19,169 bases of DNA from URNF01 sp045638005. Its GTDB lineage: Bacteria > Bacillota > Clostridia > Oscillospirales > Acutalibacteraceae. This document shows, in pieces, positions 1-6,471 of the stretch. Location: the NCBI GenBank assembly GCA_045638005.1, contig JAZUAN010000015.1, positions 1 to 19,169 of the forward strand, given 5' to 3'. Both the position numbers and the translations under genes were made by a program. The notes beneath the pieces were generated by a model. That model had not been told where the DNA came from. It was given only the letters and a program-made list of their open reading frames with translations, and did not search any database. Position 1 is the first letter of the stretch; every line of letters starts with the position of its first letter.

Positions 1-65
1 AAAGATTTGCTCACATCATACCCGGCGGCTCCAATTGCCTATGGGGGATATGAACGCAAATCTTT
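1..65 (-). other. Large hairpin beyond tRNA-Trp, possible terminator or small RNA
   Basis: Bases 1-10 (AAAGATTTGC) and 56-65 (GCAAATCTTT) are exact reverse complements. Inside them 16-20 pairs with 49-53 and 21-23 with 45-47, leaving A48 bulged. On the minus strand the structure starts about 10 nt after the CCA end of tRNA-Trp and finishes in CTTT at the window edge. It could be the terminator of the tRNA transcript, or part of a structured RNA cut by the edge. I do not recognise a family, and the sequence past position 1 is not available. Confidence 0.4.
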
Positions 66-74
66 GGCTTGTTT

Positions 75-150
75 TGGCAGGGGCAGTAGGATTTGAACCC
101 ACGGCACGCGGTTTTGGAGACCGCTGCTCTACCAACTGAGCTATACCCCT
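75..150 (-). tRNA. tRNA-Trp (anticodon CCA)
   Basis: The minus strand folds into a full cloverleaf of 76 nt including an encoded CCA end (75-77). The acceptor stem AGGGGTA pairs with TGCCCCT with one wobble, followed by discriminator G. The D arm is AGCTCAGTTGGTAGAGC and the T arm carries GGGTTCAAATCC. The seven-base anticodon loop is CTCCAAA, so the anticodon is CCA (115-117), which reads UGG. It lies 40 nt after the Ile2-like tRNA and is probably cotranscribed with it. Confidence 0.96.
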
Positions 151-190
151 ATATTCTATTTGAGCAGCGCCCTTAGGCACCGTTATTCAC

Positions 191-267
191 TGGTGGGCCT
201 TCAGGGACTCGAACCCGGGACCAACCGGTTATGAGCCGGGGGCTCTAACCAACTGAGCTAAAGGCCC
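191..267 (-). tRNA. tRNA with CAT anticodon, most likely tRNA-Ile2 (lysidine type)
   Basis: This is a 77-nt cloverleaf on the minus strand with an encoded CCA end. The acceptor stem GGGCCTT pairs perfectly with AAGGCCC, and the anticodon is CAT (231-233). The anticodon loop CTCATAA, the GCTCAGTTGGTTAGAGC D arm and the CCTTTAGC start resemble the Firmicutes tRNA-Ile2 that is converted to lysidine-34, rather than elongator tRNA-Met, whose loop is usually flanked as GGTTCATACCC. Pairs C4-G69 and C5-G68, which I recall as TilS-favoured, are present. A D-arm variant of elongator Met cannot be fully excluded by eye. The matching enzyme gene, tilS, lies at 8983-10380. Confidence 0.85.
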
Positions 268-302
268 ATATGGGTGTCCCGAAAACTTTCAGGAACTTCT
301 AT

Positions 303-330
303 ATTCTATCATAAAACTTATGAATGTCAA
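303..330 (-). promoter_or_regulatory. Sigma-A promoter for the tRNA pair
   Basis: On the minus strand a perfect -35 TTGACA (325-330) is followed after 16 bases by TAGAAT (303-308). Transcription would start around 296 and run into the tRNA beginning at 267. No other promoter-like pair is obvious upstream of these tRNAs. Confidence 0.75.
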
Positions 331-435
331 GTGTTTTTCACGAAAAAGTTCGCTGTATTTTCCCTGTTAAATTTACAAACCGTACACCCTTTCCTCACAC
401 CTTTATGAGATAATGAGAACAAAGGAGTGAGAAGT

Positions 436-837
436 TTGCAAAGTAAACAGCAAAAGTGTGTTATGGTGTGCATTACTGATCAACCCGAGTGCAATCAACT
501 CGTCGCAGCGGCTGCCGATATCGCAAAGAAGAACGGATTACCTTTGATTGCTGTCACCGTCTTAAACAGTGGTCTTGTTTCTGAATATACAGCCGATCGG
601 CTACAAACACTGTATAACATTGCCGGCAGGCACGGTGCGCAACTCCTTGTACATTTCAACGATTCTCCCGCCCTCACGGTCGCCGTTACCGCACGACAAA
701 ACGACGCCGTGCACCTTGTTGTAGGAACACCGGGACCCGGCAGCAATCATTTCATCGAAACCATCAAGGGCATCTTACCGGAAATACCTGTCAGCATTTT
801 TGGTGATCAGAAAACCGAAACCACTACCTTCTCATAG
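436..837 (+). CDS. Small UspA-like (universal stress) domain protein
   Basis: The protein is about 133 residues and consists of one adenine-nucleotide alpha-hydrolase-like (USP) fold. It starts with a beta strand (CVMVCITD), then a helix rich in Ala, then the strand LPLIAVTVL. The late VVGTPGPGS segment resembles the G-rich loop of the family, and the whole resembles the USP segment of KdpD-type proteins. I chose TTG at 436 because AAAGGAG (421-427) ends 8 nt before it; the upstream in-frame GTG at 427 overlaps that ribosome binding site. No transmembrane segment or kinase part is present, so it is a stand-alone soluble protein. It diverges from the tRNA pair, and I see no convincing promoter or terminator. 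Family assignment is by pattern; the ligand and physiological role are unknown. Confidence 0.7.
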   Translation: MQSKQQKCVMVCITDQPECNQLVAAAADIAKKNGLPLIAVTVLNSGLVSEYTADRLQTLYNIAGRHGAQLLVHFNDSPALTVAVTARQNDAVHLVVGTPGPGSNHFIETIKGILPEIPVSIFGDQKTETTTFS

Positions 838-868
838 GATATTGTATTAAATAAATAGTAAAAAAGAC

Positions 869-897
869 TTGAAAAAAATTTTTGCGAGTGGTATACT
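869..897 (+). promoter_or_regulatory. Sigma-A promoter of the pheST T-box unit
   Basis: TTGAAA (869-874), a 17-base spacer and TATACT (892-897) form a good sigma-A promoter. The predicted start near 904 is just ahead of the T-box Stem I sequence. Confidence 0.85.
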
Positions 898-903
898 TTT
901 CTA

Positions 904-1148
904 AACGCATTGAAAAAGAGAGTAAGTGTTTGTAACCTTTTCCAGAGAAAACCGCCATTGGCTGTAAGCGGTTAAAGGGCAACAACACCGAAGTTCACTT
1001 TGGAGCGGCGGGCTGAACGATCTAATAGATCTTTTAGGCTTTGACGGCAGACACCGTTATCGGTCACAAAAGTGTTTGCTTTTGCAAAAATCAGGGTGGT
1101 ACCGCGGAGTTTACGTCTTCGTCCCTTTTATGGGGCGAAGACTTTTTT
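904..1148 (+). promoter_or_regulatory. T-box leader sensing uncharged tRNA-Phe
   Basis: The invariant T-box sequence AGGGTGGTACCGCG lies at 1093-1106, followed at once by a terminator. An AGTA motif at 921-924 fits the 5' side of the Stem I internal loop. The likely specifier is TTC at 994-996, followed by A and flanked by GAAG and ACTTTGG, which is a Phe codon and agrees with the pheST genes downstream. As in other T-boxes, uncharged tRNA-Phe should read the specifier and pair its CCA end with the bulge in the T-box, stabilising the antiterminator so that pheST is transcribed. Confidence 0.95.
1115..1148 (+). terminator. T-box intrinsic terminator before pheS
   Basis: GTCTTCGTCCC (1115-1125) pairs with GGGGCGAAGAC (1132-1142) with one wobble, leaving a loop of six, and is followed by six T (1143-1148). 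It follows the T-box sequence directly and is the attenuating structure of this leader. Confidence 0.93.
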
Positions 1149-1180
1149 ATTTTGTACATCACCGAAAGGAAGGTCATTAT

Positions 1181-2206
1181 ATGAAGGAAAAACTGGAAGC
1201 GTTGCGCGCAGAAGCACTTAATGAGTTAGCGCACATCGAAACACCCAAAGAACTGGAAGATTTCCGTGTTCGCTACATGGGTAAAAAAAGCGCACTCACT
1301 GAAATCATGCGTGGCATGGGCGCTCTGCCCGCAGAGGAACGCCCGAAGATGGGTCAGTTGGTAAATGAGGTTCGCAAAGAACTCGAAACCGCTCTGACCG
1401 AAAAGGCGGACGCTCTTCAAAAAGCGTTGCAAGAACAGAAACTCAAGGACGAAAAGTTGGACGTTACCATGCCGGGTACCGTACCCGCCGCAGGCGGTCT
1501 GCACCCCCTCAACGTGGTGTTAAACGATATGATCGACATTTTCCAGTCGATGGGCTTTGACGTGGTGGACGGCCCCGAAGTGGAGACCGATCACTACAAC
1601 TTTGAAGCGCTCAACGTACCGCAGGATCACCCCGCCCGCGATATGCAGGATACCTTCTATCTCGCGGAAAATCTGTTGCTGCGTACACAAACCTCTGCTG
1701 CACAGATTCGTACTATGGAGCAGCGCAAGCCACCTATCCGCATCATCTGCCCCGGCCGCGTGTTCCGCGCCGACGAGGTGGATGCAACCCATTCTCCCGT
1801 TTTCCACCAAATCGAAGGTCTTGTAGTGGATAAGGGGATCACCATGTGTGACTTGAAAGGTGTTCTCGAACAATTCGCACATGAAATCTACGGTCCGGAC
1901 ACCAAAGTAAAATTCCGCCCCTCCTTCTTCCCCTTCACCGAACCCAGCGTCGAAGTTGACGTTTCCTGCTCCGAGTGCGGCGGTAAAGGTTGTCGTGTGT
2001 GCAAAGGCAGTGGTTGGATCGAGATTCTCGGCGCCGGTATGGTGCATCCGCGCGTGCTGCAAAGCTGCGGCATTGATCCGGAGGAATACACCGGCTTCGC
2101 ATTTGGTATCGGTCTTGACCGCCTGACCACCACACGTTATAAAATCAGCGATATCCGTCTGCTGTTTGAGAACGATCAGCGTTTCTTGCAGCAGTTTGAC
2201 AAATAA
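1181..2206 (+). CDS. pheS: Phenylalanine--tRNA ligase alpha subunit
   Basis: This is the catalytic alpha subunit of the cytoplasmic alpha2-beta2 enzyme that charges tRNA-Phe. The protein is 341 residues, the usual length. An N-terminal helical, coiled-coil-like region of about 90 residues precedes the class II core. Motif 2 surrounds PGRVFRADEVDATHSP (191-206), the Phe-binding loop contains FFPFTEPSVEVDV, and motif 3 is GFAFGIGLDRL (305-315). The Cys-rich insert CSECGGKGCRVCKGSGW (263-279) is common in Firmicutes. ATG at 1181 is chosen because AAAGGAAGG (1165-1173) precedes it; the longer reading frame starting at 1076 would run through the T-box terminator. pheT follows after 18 bases with its own ribosome binding site. 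Expression should respond to tRNA-Phe charging. Confidence 0.97.
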   Translation: MKEKLEALRAEALNELAHIETPKELEDFRVRYMGKKSALTEIMRGMGALPAEERPKMGQLVNEVRKELETALTEKADALQKALQEQKLKDEKLDVTMPGTVPAAGGLHPLNVVLNDMIDIFQSMGFDVVDGPEVETDHYNFEALNVPQDHPARDMQDTFYLAENLLLRTQTSAAQIRTMEQRKPPIRIICPGRVFRADEVDATHSPVFHQIEGLVVDKGITMCDLKGVLEQFAHEIYGPDTKVKFRPSFFPFTEPSVEVDVSCSECGGKGCRVCKGSGWIEILGAGMVHPRVLQSCGIDPEEYTGFAFGIGLDRLTTTRYKISDIRLLFENDQRFLQQFDK

Positions 2207-2224
2207 GCAAGGAGGTACAAAAAT

Positions 2225-4618
2225 ATGTTGATTTCTTTAAAGTGGCTTAAATCCTATGTCGATATTGATGTACCGGTAGCCGAACTGTGTGACCGCATGG
2301 TCATGAGTGGTTTTGAAGTAGAAAGCATCACCGATCTGTCCGAGACCATGCGTAACGTAGTGGTCGGTCGTATCGTAAAACTCGAAAAACATCCCGATGC
2401 AGATAAACTGCAGATATGCCAGATCGATATCGGTACCGAAGAACCCGTACAGATCGTGACCGGTGCCGACAACGTGTTTGAGGGCGCGTATGTGCCTGCT
2501 TGTTTGCATGATTCCTTGCTTCCCAATGGCATGCATATCAAAAAAGGTAAGCTGCGCGGTGTGCCGTCCAACGGTATGCTGTGCTCGGGCGAGGAACTTT
2601 GCATCAAAGACAGCGATTATCCCGGTGCTGAGGTCTACGGCATTCTCATTATGGATGACAAATATCCCGTGGGTACCGACATGCGTGAGGTCTTACACCT
2701 GGACGACATTATCATCGATTTCAAAATCACCGCCAACCGCCCCGACTGTCAGAGTGTGCTCGGCGTTGCGCGCGAGATCGCGGTGGTGCTCGGCAAGCCG
2801 TACAAGGCTCCCGTTCCCGCTTATAAAACCGTTGGCGGTAATATCAATGATGAGATTAAAGTCACTGTGCATGACAGCGATCTTTGCCCGCGTTACATGG
2901 GTAGAGTGGTCAAAAACCTGCGCATCGCGCCTTCTCCCGACTGGATGAAGCAATGTCTCAAAGCCGCAGGCATGCGTCCTATCAACAATATCGTAGATAT
3001 CACCAACTTCGTGATGTTGGAAACCGGTCAGCCGATGCACGCATTTGATATGCGTCACGTGGCTGGTCCCGAGATCAATGTGCGACGTGCAAACGCCGGT
3101 GAAACTATCACCACCCTTGACGGCAAGCCGCACGAACTCACCGAAGAAATGCTTGTGATTGCCGACAAAGATACCCCCTCTTGTATCGCGGGCATCATGG
3201 GCGGCGAATACAGCGAAATTGAAGATGATACCACCAATCTGTTCTTCGAGAGTGCGAAATTCCGTCGTGACAGCGTGCGTCGCACCTCTCGTGCACTTGG
3301 TATCCGCACCGAATCCAGCGGTCGTTTTGAGCGTGGTCTGGATATCATGGGTGTGGAATTCGCGATGGAACGCGCTTTGCAACTCATCTATGAACTGGAT
3401 GCCGGTGATATCATTGACGGTGTCATCGATATCCACGACGGTCTCCCCGCTTCTCGCACCATCACGGTGGAAGCGCAGAGCATTAACGATCTGCTGGGTG
3501 TTGAAATCCCCTACACCACTATGGTGGATATTCTCAACAGCCTGCTCATTGAAACCGAATTGAGCGCTGATAACAAGCTTACCTGTAAAATTCCTTCTTT
3601 CCGTGATGACATCGAAGGACGCGCCGATCTCGCAGAAGAGGTCATGCGCATTTATGGATATGATCACATTATCGGTACTCCCATGCGCGGCGCCGTCGTA
3701 CGCGGCAGAAAACTGCCCGAGCGTATCATGACCGACAAGGTCAAAAAACTGCTGACTGCTACCGGCATGTATGAGATGGCTACGTATTCCTTCATCAGCA
3801 GCAAAGCGGTAGATACCTTGAATTTGGCGGCTGATGACGCCCGCCGTAATGCGGTCACCCTGCTCAACCCTTTGGGCGAAGAATACTCCACCATGCGCAC
3901 CCAGCTGCTTACCAGCATGCTAACCGTGCTGTCAACCAACTATAATCGTAAAATTACCAACGCCCGTTTCTTTGAGGCGAGCAAGGTGTTCAAAGCGAAA
4001 TCTCTGCCGGTCACCGAACAGCCCGCAGAGGTGCCGACTTTATCTATCGGCATGTACGGTGATAAGGAAGATTTCTTCACAATGAAGGGTGTCATCGAAA
4101 CCATCCTCGCAGCTTTTGGCGCGAAGGCAGCTTACAGTGCTTCCAATGAACCGTATCTGCATCCCGGCAGACAAGCTGCCGCTACTGTCGCTGAAGATGT
4201 GCTCGCGGTATTCGGTGAAGTACATCCCGATGTTGCTGAAAAATACGATATTGGCACACGTGTATACGTTGCGGAGATACGTCTTGACCTGCTGTTTGCT
4301 ACCGAAAAAGAGCAGATTATTTACAAACCGCTTCCCCGCTTCCCCGCTGTAGAACGCGATCTTGCGCTGTTGTGCGATGTCGATCTGCCGGTTGCGGAGA
4401 TTGAAGCGGTCATCCGTAAGGCAGGCGGCAAGTTACTCGAAAACGTCAAGCTGTTTGATGTATATCAGGGCAGCCAGATTGAAGCCGGCAAGAAGAGTGT
4501 AGCGTTCAGTTTGTCCTTCCGTTCCAACGAAGGAACCCTTACGGACGAGCAAATTGAGCCCGCTTTCAAGAAAATTTTCCGTGATTTGAACGAAAAAGGC
4601 TGTATTCTTCGTTCATAA
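2225..4618 (+). CDS. pheT: Phenylalanine--tRNA ligase beta subunit
   Basis: The beta subunit partners PheS in the alpha2-beta2 enzyme, providing tRNA binding and B3/B4 editing of mischarged Tyr-tRNA-Phe. At 797 residues it is full length. Visible order: an N-terminal segment starting LISLKWLKSYVD; an EMAP/CsaA-like tRNA-binding domain at about 40-150 (VVGRIVKLEKHPDADKL); the B3/B4 editing domain at about 210-390 (INNIVDITNFVMLETGQPMHAFD); B5 at about 400-480 (ending near EEVMRIYGYDHI); a catalytic-like domain; and a C-terminal FDX-ACB domain from about 700 (PRFPAVERDLALL) that contacts the tRNA anticodon. AAGGAGG lies 8 nt before the ATG. No terminator follows; the ireB promoter begins four bases after the stop. 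Confidence 0.97.
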   Translation: MLISLKWLKSYVDIDVPVAELCDRMVMSGFEVESITDLSETMRNVVVGRIVKLEKHPDADKLQICQIDIGTEEPVQIVTGADNVFEGAYVPACLHDSLLPNGMHIKKGKLRGVPSNGMLCSGEELCIKDSDYPGAEVYGILIMDDKYPVGTDMREVLHLDDIIIDFKITANRPDCQSVLGVAREIAVVLGKPYKAPVPAYKTVGGNINDEIKVTVHDSDLCPRYMGRVVKNLRIAPSPDWMKQCLKAAGMRPINNIVDITNFVMLETGQPMHAFDMRHVAGPEINVRRANAGETITTLDGKPHELTEEMLVIADKDTPSCIAGIMGGEYSEIEDDTTNLFFESAKFRRDSVRRTSRALGIRTESSGRFERGLDIMGVEFAMERALQLIYELDAGDIIDGVIDIHDGLPASRTITVEAQSINDLLGVEIPYTTMVDILNSLLIETELSADNKLTCKIPSFRDDIEGRADLAEEVMRIYGYDHIIGTPMRGAVVRGRKLPERIMTDKVKKLLTATGMYEMATYSFISSKAVDTLNLAADDARRNAVTLLNPLGEEYSTMRTQLLTSMLTVLSTNYNRKITNARFFEASKVFKAKSLPVTEQPAEVPTLSIGMYGDKEDFFTMKGVIETILAAFGAKAAYSASNEPYLHPGRQAAATVAEDVLAVFGEVHPDVAEKYDIGTRVYVAEIRLDLLFATEKEQIIYKPLPRFPAVERDLALLCDVDLPVAEIEAVIRKAGGKLLENVKLFDVYQGSQIEAGKKSVAFSLSFRSNEGTLTDEQIEPAFKKIFRDLNEKGCILRS

Positions 4619-4622
4619 CCGC

Positions 4623-4651
4623 TTGCATTTCCGCATAGAATATGTTATACT
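4623..4651 (+). promoter_or_regulatory. Promoter of the ireB unit
   Basis: TTGCAT (4623-4628), 17 bases, then TATACT (4646-4651). It begins just after the pheT stop and would start transcription near 4658, about 57 nt ahead of ireB. Confidence 0.75.
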
Positions 4652-4714
4652 GCTGTGAGTGGCAAATTTTTCAGCTGCTCAATAATTCTTGTTTGGACAA
4701 GGAGGGATCTCCCT

Positions 4715-4960
4715 ATGTTAGACAAAACCATGACCTTCTCTCTGGGCGATAATAAAGAACTGGAGATGAAAGCTGTCTTAACGACGGTTTATGATGCTCT
4801 GCGCGAAAAAGGATATAATCCTATCAACCAAATCGTCGGCTATCTTCTGTCGGAGGATCCCACCTATATCACCACTCATAACAACGCTCGTTCGCTCATC
4901 CGTAAAGTGGATCGTGATGAACTGATGCGTGAGTTGGTGCGCTCCTATTTGAACAACTGA
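4715..4960 (+). CDS. ireB: IreB family regulatory phosphoprotein (DUF965)
   Basis: The protein has 81 residues, close to the size of the family (YrzL/DUF965). The recognisable core is KGYNPINQIVGYLLSEDPTY followed by ITTHNNARSLIRKVDRDE and the LVRSYL end. In Enterococcus faecalis, IreB is a substrate of the Ser/Thr kinase IreK and modulates cephalosporin resistance. The threonines at 5 and 7 here are candidate phosphosites by position. I chose ATG 4715 because AAGGAGGG (4699-4706) ends 8 nt before it; an upstream in-frame start at 4655 would add 20 residues unlike the family. In many Firmicutes ireB is followed by ruvX (yqgF) and a DUF1292 gene; here an unrecognised 97-residue gene follows instead. 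Confidence 0.92.
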   Translation: MLDKTMTFSLGDNKELEMKAVLTTVYDALREKGYNPINQIVGYLLSEDPTYITTHNNARSLIRKVDRDELMRELVRSYLNN

Positions 4961-4977
4961 CAGGAGGATATATAAAA

Positions 4978-5271
4978 ATGGCGGAAGAGAAATCCAAGTT
5001 CCTTATGTACAAGGGACACCCGCTGGTACGTTCCGGTAATACCATCTACTATGGTAGTCTTGCTGATAAATGTGTTGTGATGATGCAGATCCTCACCACT
5101 AAGCAGGTTGGCGATATGACCATTGCGGATAAAATTCAGTTACAACTGCTGTCTACCGATGAAGAGCTGCGCATGAAAGATCGTATTCTCAAAAAGAGCG
5201 AGAAAAACGGGCTTTACAATGCTATGGACGTCGGCAGCGTTTGGTTGGAACGCGCTTTAAACGAGAAATAA
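4978..5271 (+). CDS. Uncharacterised 97-residue protein encoded next to ireB
   Basis: I do not recognise this as a named family. It is a small soluble protein without signal peptide or membrane helix. The first half looks like a beta structure built on MYKGHPLVRSGNTIYYG; the second half is helical and charged (LSTDEELRMKDRILKKSEK), ending in SVWLERALNEK. AGGAGG (4962-4967) lies 10 nt before the ATG, and only 17 bases separate it from ireB, so both are read from the promoter at 4623-4651 and end at the terminator at 5275-5316. Codon use matches the neighbours, so it looks like a native gene. Cotranscription suggests, but does not show, a link to IreB signalling. Confidence 0.85.
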   Translation: MAEEKSKFLMYKGHPLVRSGNTIYYGSLADKCVVMMQILTTKQVGDMTIADKIQLQLLSTDEELRMKDRILKKSEKNGLYNAMDVGSVWLERALNEK

Positions 5272-5274
5272 GTA

Positions 5275-5316
5275 AAAAAGAGCGGATGCAAAATGTGTTT
5301 TGCATCCGCTCTTTTT
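5275..5316 (+). terminator. Strong hairpin terminator of the ireB unit
   Basis: A perfect stem of 19 pairs is formed by AAAAAGAGCGGATGCAAAA (5275-5293) and its complement (5298-5316) around the loop TGTG. The A-run on one side and T-run on the other make it usable in both directions. It begins 4 bases after the stop of the 97-residue gene. Confidence 0.95.
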
Positions 5317-5343
5317 ACGTGTACAAAAAAACAGCAAGGATAT

Positions 5344-5375
5344 GCCAAGTACCCGTAAGGATACTTGGCTTTTTT
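5344..5375 (+). terminator. Second hairpin with T-run, upstream of the DUF4304 gene
   Basis: GCCAAGTA (5344-5351) pairs with TACTTGGC (5362-5369), with a further CC-GG pair inside, and is followed by six T (5370-5375). It looks like a second intrinsic terminator 28 nt after the first. An alternative pairing of GTAAGG (5355-5360) with CCTTAC (5378-5383) is possible. Confidence 0.6.
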
Positions 5376-5405
5376 AGCCTTACAACAGCAATATACCACT
5401 AACAC

Positions 5406-5434
5406 TTGCCCTATTGCGCGAGATATGGTATAAT
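5406..5434 (+). promoter_or_regulatory. Promoter of the DUF4304 gene
   Basis: TTGCCC (5406-5411), 17 bases, then a consensus TATAAT (5429-5434). It lies 20 bases before the ATG, leaving a leader of about 14 nt that is mostly ribosome binding site. Confidence 0.7.
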
Positions 5435-5454
5435 AATTTTAAGGTGGTGATACA

Positions 5455-6000
5455 ATGTCACAATCTCAAAAAATGAGAAAAGCATTATCTATGTATGTTA
5501 TACCAGACCTTACAGCAAAAGGTTTTGTTGGTAAATATCCGCACTACAAAAAAGTATATGATAATAGGATTGAGCTGTTGGTTTTTGATACTAATAAACG
5601 GGGCAACTCATTTACTGTTGGAATATCTACAGTTTTTTTACCGGAATCAAAAAGGAATAGCAACTGTTATACAACTAGTTTTGAAAAGTTAGAAGACGCA
5701 ACCGTTTGGAGTACGATTGATAGATATTGTTTACGAGGCATGTACGATGGATGGTTTTATTATACAGATGTATACAAACAAAAAATCGGTTCTTTGACGA
5801 TTTACAATGCTGTTAGTGAAACTAAATCAAAAGATTACATCCCTGCAAAAAACGAAGTGTTGGTTCAAAAGGCAGATGATGACATTTATCGCAAAGTGTG
5901 TGAGGAAGTAAACAAACAAATGGACAAAGCGTTCAAGTGGTGGGATGCTTATAATAAAAACAATAGAATTAAAATGAAATTGTTGGAGTTTTGGAATTAA
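5455..6000 (+). CDS. DUF4304 domain-containing protein
   Basis: The protein has 181 residues and is soluble, with no signal or membrane segment. The start MRKALSMYVIPDLTAKGFVG, then FPHF-like YPHYKK, then the strand IELLVFDTNKRGNSFTVGIS follow the DUF4304 pattern as I recall it. The end is helical and basic. AAGGTGGTGA (5441-5450) precedes ATG 5455. Compared with its neighbours the gene is much richer in A and T and uses codons such as AAA, ATA, TTA and AGA heavily, which suggests recent transfer. It stands alone, with its own promoter and terminators on both sides. DUF4304 genes occur scattered in accessory regions; the function is not established, and I do not assign it an immunity or defence role. 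Confidence 0.75.
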   Translation: MSQSQKMRKALSMYVIPDLTAKGFVGKYPHYKKVYDNRIELLVFDTNKRGNSFTVGISTVFLPESKRNSNCYTTSFEKLEDATVWSTIDRYCLRGMYDGWFYYTDVYKQKIGSLTIYNAVSETKSKDYIPAKNEVLVQKADDDIYRKVCEEVNKQMDKAFKWWDAYNKNNRIKMKLLEFWN

Positions 6001-6024
6001 GCGATTTGAGTCAGTAAAAGGGTT

Positions 6025-6066
6025 TTAGGTTCTCCTAACGAGTGGAAAATGTGCCGTACATTTTCC
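6025..6066. repeat. Two adjacent hairpins of unknown role
   Basis: TTAGG (6025-6029) pairs with CCTAA (6034-6038) around TTCT, and six bases later GGAAAATGT (6044-6052) pairs with ACATTTTCC (6058-6066) around GCCGT. No T-run follows either one, so they are not ordinary terminators. They lie between the DUF4304 stop and the shared terminator at 6094-6124. Confidence 0.4.
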
Positions 6067-6093
6067 CTGCTTGTTACGGTATAAGACAAATTT

Positions 6094-6124
6094 AAAAGCA
6101 GTGTGGAAATTCCACACTGCTTTT
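6094..6124. terminator. Bidirectional terminator between convergent genes
   Basis: AAAAGCAGTGTGGAA (6094-6108) is an inverted repeat of 6110-6124, forming about 13 usable pairs with an A-run and a T-run at the ends. It can end both the DUF4304 gene (plus) and the small membrane protein and ftsH transcripts (minus). Confidence 0.9.
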
Positions 6125-6174
6125 TACTATCCTTAAGGGTACGACCCATATACCTTGCTGTTTTTATCTTTATT

Positions 6175-6408
6175 TTATTCTTCGACGGTGTCTTCAACGA
6201 CTTCTTCAACAATATAGTCGTCTTCGCCTTCTTCATCGCCACAATCAAAAGACATGCAAGCACAGCCTTCTGCTTCTGCGGCAGCAGCCATACGTTGTTT
6301 TTTGCGTGCCTTAGCACGAAGCAACAGCACGGCAACAGTCGCCAAAGAAGCAACAATGGCTACAACGATCACAACCAACCAAGGAAAAGATTTTCTATCT
6401 TTCAGCAT
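6175..6408 (-). CDS. Small single-span membrane protein with an acidic tail
   Basis: The protein has 77 residues and I do not recognise it as a named family. MLKDRKSF is followed by one transmembrane helix (about 9-31, PWLVVIVVAIVASLATVAVLLL), a basic stop (RAKARKKQR), an Ala/Cys segment (GCACMSFDCG) and a strongly acidic end rich in Glu, Asp and Val. The basic cluster after the helix predicts a cytoplasmic C-terminus. ATG 6408 is chosen because GGAGG lies 7 nt before it; the longer in-frame start at 6432 lies upstream of this site. It is downstream of ftsH but has its own near-consensus promoter at 6443-6471. It could be an envelope protein or an FtsH-related accessory, but only proximity supports the latter. 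Confidence 0.75.
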   Translation of the reverse strand: MLKDRKSFPWLVVIVVAIVASLATVAVLLLRAKARKKQRMAAAAEAEGCACMSFDCGDEEGEDDYIVEEVVEDTVEE

Positions 6409-6442
6409 AGGAATACCTCCAATGGATTTCATCTTCCCTACC

Positions 6443-6471
6443 AGTATACAACACTTTTAGGAAAATGTCAA
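6443..6471 (-). promoter_or_regulatory. Near-consensus promoter overlapping the end of ftsH
   Basis: On the minus strand a perfect TTGACA (6466-6471) is followed after 17 bases by TATACT (6443-6448). The -35 box straddles the ftsH stop codon (6468-6470). Transcription would start near 6436, about 28 nt ahead of the small membrane protein gene. Confidence 0.88.

Noticed and set aside
191..267. Elongator tRNA-Met as the identity of the CAT tRNA
   Set aside because: The CTCATAA loop and the acceptor and D-arm sequence fit tRNA-Ile2 better, though an isotype model should confirm it.
1076..1180. An N-terminal extension of PheS starting at 1076
   Set aside because: It would be translated from the T-box terminator hairpin, and PheS has its normal length and ribosome binding site at 1181.
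2693..3667. A 324-residue open frame on the minus strand
   Set aside because: It lies wholly inside pheT on the opposite strand, has no ribosome binding site, and its His-rich, irregular sequence is typical of a shadow frame.
5275..6124. The inverted repeats around the DUF4304 gene as ends of an insertion sequence
   Set aside because: The repeats differ from one another, two of them have T-runs and behave as terminators, there is no transposase, and no target duplication is visible.
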